A stretch of DNA of 64,000 bases from Streptomyces sp. cf386 (lineage in GTDB: Bacteria > Actinomycetota > Actinomycetes > Streptomycetales > Streptomycetaceae). Within the stretch, counting starts at the first letter, position 1, and each line of letters opens with the position of its first letter. This document shows, one piece after another, positions 58,568 to 64,000 of the stretch. The translations under genes were made by a program, and so were the position numbers. Location of the stretch: contig NZ_FNHV01000014.1 of assembly GCF_900103585.1 (NCBI RefSeq), positions 224,986-288,985 of the forward strand, read 5' to 3'. Under the pieces are notes generated by a model, which was not told the DNA's origin, did no database searches, and saw only the letters and a program-made list of their open reading frames with translations.

Positions 58568-59523
58568 TCCCCGAGCCGATCCCGCCGCAGCCCACCGCGC
58601 GCAACGCCCCGGACCGCCCGGACGGCCGGGCCTACGTCGTCCGCGGCGACCTCGACCTGGCCGTCGACGTGGCCCGCGCCACCGGACGGCCGTTGCTGCT
58701 GCGCGGCGATCCGGGCTCCGGCAAGTCGTCGTTCGCCGCGCATGTGGCGTGGCAGAACGGCTGGACGTATCACGAGCACGTGGTGACCTCCCGCACCCAG
58801 GCGCCCGACCTGCTGTGGTCCTTCGACCATGTGCTGAGGCTGGCCGACGCGCAGGCCCAGCGGCTCAAGCCCATCGACGCGTATGTGGAACCCGGTGTGC
58901 TGTGGAAGGCGTTCGCGCCGCACTGCGCCCACGCCCATGCCCTGCGCGCCCGTGCCCACCGTCTGCCCCGCCCCCGGTCGCGCGGGCGACGGCCGGTCAG
59001 GTCGGACTCCGGCGATCTGTGCGCCCAGTCCGTCGTGCTGATCGACGAGATCGACAAGGCCGACCCCGAACTGCCCAACGGGCTGCTCGTCCCGCTGGGT
59101 TCGCGCCGCTTCACCCTCTCCCAGACCGGCCGGGACATCGAGCCGGAGAACGACGCCAGGGCCCTCGTGGTGATCACCACCAACGAGCAGCGCGAGCTGC
59201 CCGAGGCGTTCCTGCGGCGCTGTCTGGTCGTCAAGCTCGAACACCCCGAACCCGAGGAACTGGTCGAGGTCGCCCGCGCCCATGTGGAGGCCTACGACGG
59301 CCCCTTCACGGATGCCCACCTGCGGCTCGCCCGGGAGCTGGCGGAGGTGGTGCAGCAGCTGCGCGAGGAGGCGGAGCGAAGGGCGCACCGCAAGCCCAGC
59401 ACCGCCGAGTTCCTGGACGCGTTCCACGCCTGCCGGAAACTCGGCATCCGGGTCGAGGACAGCGACGAGCGCTGGCGGACGCTGCGCCGGATGGCCCTGC
59501 TGAAGCAGGACAACGTGGCGTGA
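58564..59523 (+). CDS. MoxR-type AAA+ ATPase (second locus)
   Basis: 319 residues from a GTG overlapping the TIR stop. Walker A GDPGSGKSS (48-56), Walker B SVVLIDEIDKAD (near 156-167), sensor LVVITTNEQRELP and arginine-finger region AFLRRCLVVKLEHPEPEEL. An insert of basic residues (ARAHRLPRPRSRGRRPVRSD) lies before Walker B. It is distinct from the ATPase at 33265 in sequence but has the same role: a chaperone that acts on the vWA-like partner encoded immediately downstream. Overlaps of four bases on both sides indicate a tight complex. Confidence 0.93.
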   Translation: MIPEPIPPQPTARNAPDRPDGRAYVVRGDLDLAVDVARATGRPLLLRGDPGSGKSSFAAHVAWQNGWTYHEHVVTSRTQAPDLLWSFDHVLRLADAQAQRLKPIDAYVEPGVLWKAFAPHCAHAHALRARAHRLPRPRSRGRRPVRSDSGDLCAQSVVLIDEIDKADPELPNGLLVPLGSRRFTLSQTGRDIEPENDARALVVITTNEQRELPEAFLRRCLVVKLEHPEPEELVEVARAHVEAYDGPFTDAHLRLARELAEVVQQLREEAERRAHRKPSTAEFLDAFHACRKLGIRVEDSDERWRTLRRMALLKQDNVA

Positions 59524-60533
59524 GCGAACACGTCCCCCAGATCTGGGTGGCCGATCTGGCCAAAGCCCTGGCGGCGGTGGGCGACAACCCCGACCGGCAG
59601 TACCGGGTCGCCCGGATGCTCGGCTTCGGGCACGCGCCACCGCAGCCCGGACCACGGCCCGACCCGGCGCTCGCCGTGCCCGCGCACGTCCCGCCGGCCG
59701 AGGAGCAGCCGCTTCGCGCGCCCGCCCGCCTCCCCGGCGACACCGCCGTCCCTCCTGAACCACCGCCACCGGAGTTCGAGCCGGGGCGGTACGAGGGCCG
59801 GACCCGCCCGGCCGGCCTGCCCGTGCTGGAACCCGTCGACCACGACGCCCCCGACCCCACCGACTGGGCGACCGTCCCCTCCCTCGGCCAGGTGACCGAC
59901 CGTCATCTCACCGCCCGGCCCCCGCTGGAGCCGCTGCTCACCGAGCGGTCCTCCACCGCGATCCTCAACGCCGCCCTGACCACCCTGGTCCGCGACGACG
60001 GCGAACCGGACATCGACGCCCTCGTCGAGGCCTTCGCCCGGGGCATCCCGCTCACCCGGCTGCCGCGGGCGCCCCGCCCCACGCTGCGCTTCGGTGTGCA
60101 GGTCCTGGTCGACCAGGGCGACGGCATGCAGCCGTACCGGCGCGACCAGCGCGAACTCGCCCGCCGGGTCACCGGACTGGTCGGTGCCGAACTCACCCAG
60201 ATCCGCTTCTTCGCCGACGCGCCGAACCGGGGCACGGGCCCGGCCTCCCCGCGCACCTGGCAGCCGTACCGGCCGCCCAGTCCGGGAACCCGGGTCCTGG
60301 TCGTCTCCGACCTCGGCGTCGGCGGGCCCGTCCTGCATCCGCGGCGGGCCTCGGTCGCCGAGTGGTACCGGGTGTGCCACGAGATCGTCCGGGCCGGGTG
60401 CACCGTCCTGGCGCTGGTGCCCTATCCGGTGAACCGGGTGCCCGGCGAGCTGACGCCGCTGCTGTCCGCCCTCACCTGGGACCGGACCACGACGGTGAGC
60501 ACGGTCGCCGCGCTGGTGGGCAGCCGGCGGTGA
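59520..60533 (+). CDS. vWA-like protein of the TIR-MoxR operon
   Basis: 337 residues from a GTG overlapping the MoxR stop. The N-terminal 45 residues (VPQIWVADLAKALAAVGDNP) form a short helical domain, and about 45-130 is Pro-rich and disordered. The C-terminal ~190 residues are vWA-like: LRFGVQVLVDQGDGMQPYRR (a degenerate MIDAS motif, DQGDG for DxSxS), RVLVVSDLGVGGPVL and TVLALVPYPVNRVPGEL. The same module is at residues ~190-300 of the giant protein at 28599 (LRLNLVYDAGPTM; TLVVSDCMG). It should be the MoxR substrate and link to the caspase-fold protein. Confidence 0.82.
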   Translation: MSEHVPQIWVADLAKALAAVGDNPDRQYRVARMLGFGHAPPQPGPRPDPALAVPAHVPPAEEQPLRAPARLPGDTAVPPEPPPPEFEPGRYEGRTRPAGLPVLEPVDHDAPDPTDWATVPSLGQVTDRHLTARPPLEPLLTERSSTAILNAALTTLVRDDGEPDIDALVEAFARGIPLTRLPRAPRPTLRFGVQVLVDQGDGMQPYRRDQRELARRVTGLVGAELTQIRFFADAPNRGTGPASPRTWQPYRPPSPGTRVLVVSDLGVGGPVLHPRRASVAEWYRVCHEIVRAGCTVLALVPYPVNRVPGELTPLLSALTWDRTTTVSTVAALVGSRR

Positions 60534-63529
60534 CCGTGACACGCGACCGACAGACCGTCGACGCGGTCGAGAAGCTGGCGACCGCGCTCAGCGTGGCGGT
60601 GCGCGTGGAGCCCGAACTGATCCGGGCGGTGCGGTTGGAGCTGTTCCCGCGGCTCGGTGTGGAGACCGAGTCCGATCTGTGGTTCAGCGGACTCGTCCGG
60701 TCCCAGGGGCCCAAGGGCCTCGTCTTCGACACCGGTGAACGCCACCGGCTCCAACGCCGCCTGGAGCGATGGCTGCGGCAGCAGCATCCGGACGCCCCCG
60801 TGCACTCCCTCTGGCGGATCATCCAGCACGTGCACACCGACCTCTCCCCGGCCCTCCTGCTGGAGGAACAGGTCACCTGGCTCGCCGTGGCGGGGCGGAG
60901 CGGTGAGATCGACGACGCGCTCGCCCCGGCGTTGAAGGCGGTCACGCTGCAGAATCGTGACGGCTTGAAGCAGTGGCTGGCCTCGGCCTGGGAGCGGCTG
61001 CCGCAGGCGGTCCGGGACTCGTCGACCGGCTGGCAGCTCGCCCAGACCGCCCGCCCCCGCTTCCCGGCCCGGCGCTTCCCGTTCGGCGTGGAACGGGTGC
61101 CGCTGCCCGCCCGGCGGCTCGGCGACCTCGCACGTGTCCTCGACGACATCCTGATCACCGTGCGCCGGGACGGCGACGAGCTGGAGATCGACGGGCAGCC
61201 GGTCGACCCCGAGGCCGCCACCGAGGTGCCGCCGGACAGCTACGCCCTCCCCGTGCCCGACACGGCACCGCGCGTGCTGACCCTGCTGGCCGGCGGCCCG
61301 CGCGAACGGGACGAGGATCTGTCCGTGCCGGTGGCCTGGCAGCTCCGCGTCCACGTCGGTCCCGGACCGGTCCTGCTGCGCAGCGCCCGCGGCCATGTGT
61401 TCCGGCTGCCGGAGCGGGCCGCACCGGTGCACGGCGCGGGCCTGGCCGGGCGGTTCCTCGGGATCTCGGTGGCCCGGTACGAGCACGCGCAGTTGCCGCC
61501 GCTCGACCACTCGCCCGACCTGTGCCGTGAGGTGGGGGCCGCGTTCGGCGACACCTACGCCAAGGAGTACCTGGCCGACCCGTCGCTCGCGGCCGTCACC
61601 GAGCGGCTCGCACGGCTGTCGGCGCGGCGGCACGACGGGCCGCTGGTGGTGTACGTCCGCGGGTACGCCCTCCCCGGCAGGAGGAGCGGCGGCCCGAACC
61701 TCGCCTTCCGCGACAGTGACCCCGACCGACCCGACACCGTCCTGACCGGCGAGGACCTCTTCCGCCTCGCCACCGGGTCGGGCGCCGACCAGGTGCTCGT
61801 CCTGCTCGACACCGTACGGCCGCCGGGAAGCGGCGACGGCTGGGGCTATCCGCCGCTGTCCATGGAGCTGAGGACGGCGAGCTGGACGGGCCAGATCTCC
61901 GTCCTGGTGCCCCACGACGCCGGCTGGGACAGGCTGTTCGGCTCCTGGCTGGTACGGCTGCTGCGGCACGGTCCGGACAGCGGGCCCCAGGGGTGGGGCT
62001 GGGCGCCCCGGGACCGGTTCATCACCGGCGGTGAGCTCATGCGGGCCGTCGCCCTGGACTGGCCCGGCGACTACCCGTCGACACCGCGGAACTTCGCCAC
62101 GGGCGTGCCGCGCGAGCTGCTGCCCAACCCCCGCTACGCGCTGCGGGACTTCCCGGACGACCTGAACCTCGCCGACTTCGGGGAGGCCTACGCCCAGGAG
62201 GCCGCCGCCTTCCTCGGCGAGGTGATCAGGGACAGCGCCGACTCGCCCGAGGACCGCGAGCGCGCCGTGTCCACCATGCTGCGGCTGGGTCCGGACCGGG
62301 GCGTCGAGGCCGCCGTCGCCCTGGACGACCTGGCGGAACGATTCGCGGCGGCAGGTCGCCGGGCCGACGCCGCCGCCGCGCACCAGCACGCGATCGACCT
62401 GCTCCGGCCGCTCGCCGAGCAGCGGCCCGACCGCGCGTGGCCGGCCCTGGGATCCGCGCTGTACGGCCTGGCCGGCCGGCTCGCCGAGGCCTACCGCTGG
62501 ACGGAGGCGCGGCCGTACGCCGAGGAGGCGGTGGACCTGCGGCGCCGACTCGCCGCCACCCGGCCGGACCAGCGGCCGCGGCTGGCCGAGAGCCTGCACC
62601 TGTGGTCCCTCGTACTGCGCGGCGTGGGCCTGCACGACGCCGCCCTGGACGCGGCCGTCGAGGCGGCCGACCTGTTCGGCAGGCTCACCGCCGACGATCC
62701 GGACGAGCACCGTTCGGCGCTGGCCGTCTGCCTCGGCAGCCTCGCCAACCGCTACGGCGAGGTCGGCCTGCCGGAGCACGCCCTGACGGTCGCGGTGCAG
62801 GCGGAGGTCATCCGGCGGGCGCAGGCCGAGTCGGACCCGGAAGCGCGCGCCGACCTGGCCCGGAGCCTGCATGTGCGCTGGTACTGGGAGCGCTCGCTCG
62901 GGCACGCGGCCACGGCGCACGCCACGATGACCGAGTGCGTGACCATGCGCCGCGAACTGGCCGCGCTGCGACCCGAGGCGCACCGCCCGAAGTACGCGGA
63001 GAGCCTCAACTGCCTCGCCGTCGGCCTCGCGGACCTCGGCCACATCGGCCGCGCGATGGCCCCCGCCCGCGAGGCCGTCTCCATCTACCGGGAACTCGTC
63101 GCCGGGGGAGCCGTCGACCTCCGCCAACCCCTCGCCCGCGCCCAGCGCAACCTCTCCCTCTGGCTCGGCGCCCTCGGCCGCCCCGCCGAGGCGGTGTCGG
63201 CGGCGTCCGACGCGGTGAGCCACTACCGCGAGCTGGAGGCCGAGCAGAAGGGCCTGCACCGCGCCGACCTGGCGGACGCCCTGGCGATGTGGTCCGGCGC
63301 CCTGGACCAACTCGGCGAGGGAAGACCGAGAGCACTCGACGCGGCCCGCCAGGCGGTCGCGCTCTACCGCGAACTCTTCGCCGCCGAACCCGACAAGTAC
63401 CGCCGCGCCCTGGCCCGCAGCGTCAACACCCTGTCCATCCGCCTGGACGCGCTCGGCCGTTCCGAGGAGGCGGCGCGCCTGCGCAAGGAGGTCCGCGACA
63501 TCGTCTCCGGCGCGCTGCCCCCGTTCTGA
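60530..63529 (+). CDS. Caspase-fold (probably inactive) protein with TPR array
   Basis: 999 residues from a GTG overlapping the upstream stop. About 1-165 is an effector-associated-type helical domain (PELIRAVRLELFPRLGVETE then SDLWFSGLVRS). About 305-475 has the caspase-like pattern: FLGISVARYEHAQLPPLDHS, CREVGAAFGDTYA, PLVVYVRGYALPG and DQVLVLLDTVRPPGSG. In active members the third segment is YxxGHG and the fourth ends DxCR; here Tyr379 and Val429 take the catalytic His and Cys positions. About 560-999 is a run of tetratricopeptide repeats (AEAYRWTEARPYAEEAVDLR, YAESLNCLAVGLADLGHIGR and others). A scaffold or sensor role is more likely than proteolysis. It is the last gene of the operon. 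Confidence 0.85.
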   Translation: MTVTRDRQTVDAVEKLATALSVAVRVEPELIRAVRLELFPRLGVETESDLWFSGLVRSQGPKGLVFDTGERHRLQRRLERWLRQQHPDAPVHSLWRIIQHVHTDLSPALLLEEQVTWLAVAGRSGEIDDALAPALKAVTLQNRDGLKQWLASAWERLPQAVRDSSTGWQLAQTARPRFPARRFPFGVERVPLPARRLGDLARVLDDILITVRRDGDELEIDGQPVDPEAATEVPPDSYALPVPDTAPRVLTLLAGGPRERDEDLSVPVAWQLRVHVGPGPVLLRSARGHVFRLPERAAPVHGAGLAGRFLGISVARYEHAQLPPLDHSPDLCREVGAAFGDTYAKEYLADPSLAAVTERLARLSARRHDGPLVVYVRGYALPGRRSGGPNLAFRDSDPDRPDTVLTGEDLFRLATGSGADQVLVLLDTVRPPGSGDGWGYPPLSMELRTASWTGQISVLVPHDAGWDRLFGSWLVRLLRHGPDSGPQGWGWAPRDRFITGGELMRAVALDWPGDYPSTPRNFATGVPRELLPNPRYALRDFPDDLNLADFGEAYAQEAAAFLGEVIRDSADSPEDRERAVSTMLRLGPDRGVEAAVALDDLAERFAAAGRRADAAAAHQHAIDLLRPLAEQRPDRAWPALGSALYGLAGRLAEAYRWTEARPYAEEAVDLRRRLAATRPDQRPRLAESLHLWSLVLRGVGLHDAALDAAVEAADLFGRLTADDPDEHRSALAVCLGSLANRYGEVGLPEHALTVAVQAEVIRRAQAESDPEARADLARSLHVRWYWERSLGHAATAHATMTECVTMRRELAALRPEAHRPKYAESLNCLAVGLADLGHIGRAMAPAREAVSIYRELVAGGAVDLRQPLARAQRNLSLWLGALGRPAEAVSAASDAVSHYRELEAEQKGLHRADLADALAMWSGALDQLGEGRPRALDAARQAVALYRELFAAEPDKYRRALARSVNTLSIRLDALGRSEEAARLRKEVRDIVSGALPPF

Positions 63530-63562
63530 CCGCCCGTGACTACCCGGCCGGGCGCCCGCGAC

Positions 63563-63651
63563 TACCGGGGCGGGCCGTTCCCGCCTATGGGGCAGGCCCC
63601 TTCCGGCTACGGGGCGGGCCGTTCCCGCCTATGGGGCGGGCCGTTCCCGGC
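63563..63651. repeat. Four tandem 22-23 bp repeats before the insertion sequence
   Basis: Unit TACGGGGCGGGCCGTTCCCG plus CC, in copies starting at 63563, 63586, 63608 and 63630, with small changes. Each unit can fold partly on itself (GGGCGG with CCGCC). The array starts 34 bases after the operon and ends where the IS begins. Confidence 0.88.
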
Positions 63652-64000
63652 TAAGACCGTGTCCTACGTGGTGAGGCGGGCGAGCCGTTTGTAGCAGCAC
63701 AGGGCAGCGGCCAGCCCAAGAAAGGCCAGGTAGTTGCGGAGATTGCGTTCGTAGCGGGGGCTGAGTCTTCGGTAGCCGGACAACCAGGACATGGTCCGCT
63801 CGATGACCCAGCGGCGGCGTCCTAATCGTTCGCTGGATTCGATCCCTTTGCGGGCGATGCGTACTCCGATCCGCTTCCATCGCAGCCATCTGCGCAGGTC
63901 GGCACGGTCGTAGGCTTTGTCCGCGTGCAGGCGCTGAGGCTTGAAGTACCGGCCGCGGTAGGGGTCGTGTCTCGTTTGGTGACCCTCGATCATGGGCTTC
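63652..64000 (-). mobile_element. IS5-type insertion sequence, left part
   Basis: The element seems to begin near 63652-63660 (TAAGACCGTGTCCTACG), just at the end of the tandem repeats, and contains the 3' end of a transposase gene. The far end is outside the window, so terminal repeats cannot be compared. Confidence 0.75.
63664..64000 (-). CDS. IS5-family transposase, C-terminal part (runs off right edge)
   Basis: About 110 residues visible. HADKAYDRADLRRWLRWKRI, GVRIARKGIESSERLGRRRW and VIERTMSWLSGYRRLSPRYE are the last part of a DDE transposase of IS5/IS427 type. The D is in ADKAYD and the E in RWVIERTMSWL. It ends LCCYKRLARLTT. The N-terminal part is missing, so it is not clear whether the gene is intact. 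Confidence 0.88.
   Translation of the reverse strand, partial: KPMIEGHQTRHDPYRGRYFKPQRLHADKAYDRADLRRWLRWKRIGVRIARKGIESSERLGRRRWVIERTMSWLSGYRRLSPRYERNLRNYLAFLGLAAALCCYKRLARLTT

Noticed and set aside
60422..63310. 962-codon minus-strand frame
   Set aside because: It is antisense to the caspase-fold/TPR gene and composed of Gly, Arg, Val and Gln typical of shadow frames.
1..64000. CRISPR arrays
   Set aside because: No regularly spaced repeats with unique spacers were seen. The only tandem repeats are short direct arrays.

Overview
The window is high-GC actinobacterial DNA and almost certainly Streptomyces chromosome. Codon third positions are nearly all G or C, GTG starts with GGAG-type ribosome binding sites are common, and several genes are Streptomyces-typical: a malonyl-CoA synthetase closely resembling the S. 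coelicolor MatB I remember, a third MreB/Mbl-like actin, VanW, DUF1876 and DUF6959 proteins, and SAV_2336-type regulators. No rRNA or CRISPR array was seen. Three tRNA genes lie near 4.2-4.6 kb. The right edge cuts an IS5-type transposase and the left edge cuts an ABC exporter gene.

Layout. 1-4062: heterodimeric ABC exporter (one subunit partial), xylulokinase, small YtxH-like protein. 4221-8938: tandem tRNA-Asn genes, a CAT-anticodon tRNA, a decayed integrase fragment directly behind it, and two lectin-propeller proteins, the larger ending in a HELVH metalloprotease-like domain. This looks like the remnant of a tRNA-targeted island. 9118-18374: flavin monooxygenase with LuxR regulator, divergent Rieske oxygenase, lipase, membrane acyltransferase, VanW protein. 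18549-25618: tctC-tctB-tctA-uspA-DUF475 operon, divergent from a CitA/DcuS-like two-component pair. 27311-36247: Mbl-like actin, then a three-gene conflict/signalling locus made of a trypsin-VMAP protein, a MoxR ATPase and a 1558-residue vWA-pseudokinase-SARP-HAD protein. 36332-41454: malonate uptake and activation (matC, matB, a carboxyltransferase) with a divergent GntR regulator and a clear inverted-repeat operator. 41641-46951: GT2 glycosyltransferase with fused receiver and degenerate GGDEF domains, acyltransferase, Tat-type FAD oxidase. 47300-50132: two repeat-bounded modules of small variable genes. 50463-55976: secreted protein, methyltransferase-S1 fusion, MerR-PP2C fusion, ATP-grasp enzyme. 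55992-63529: a compact operon TIR / MoxR / vWA-like / caspase-fold-TPR, all with 4-nt GTGA overlaps, divergent from a SLOG-four-TM protein.

The most interesting system is the last one. A TIR enzyme and a SLOG nucleotide sensor with a membrane effector face each other across one promoter region, as in Thoeris-type signalling. They are joined to a MoxR-vWA chaperone module and a caspase-fold protein whose catalytic His and Cys appear to be replaced. The window therefore holds two different MoxR/vWA conflict-type loci about 20 kb apart that share the vWA-like module. The cassette-like repeats at 47-50 kb and the lectin-metalloprotease pair are the next most unusual items.
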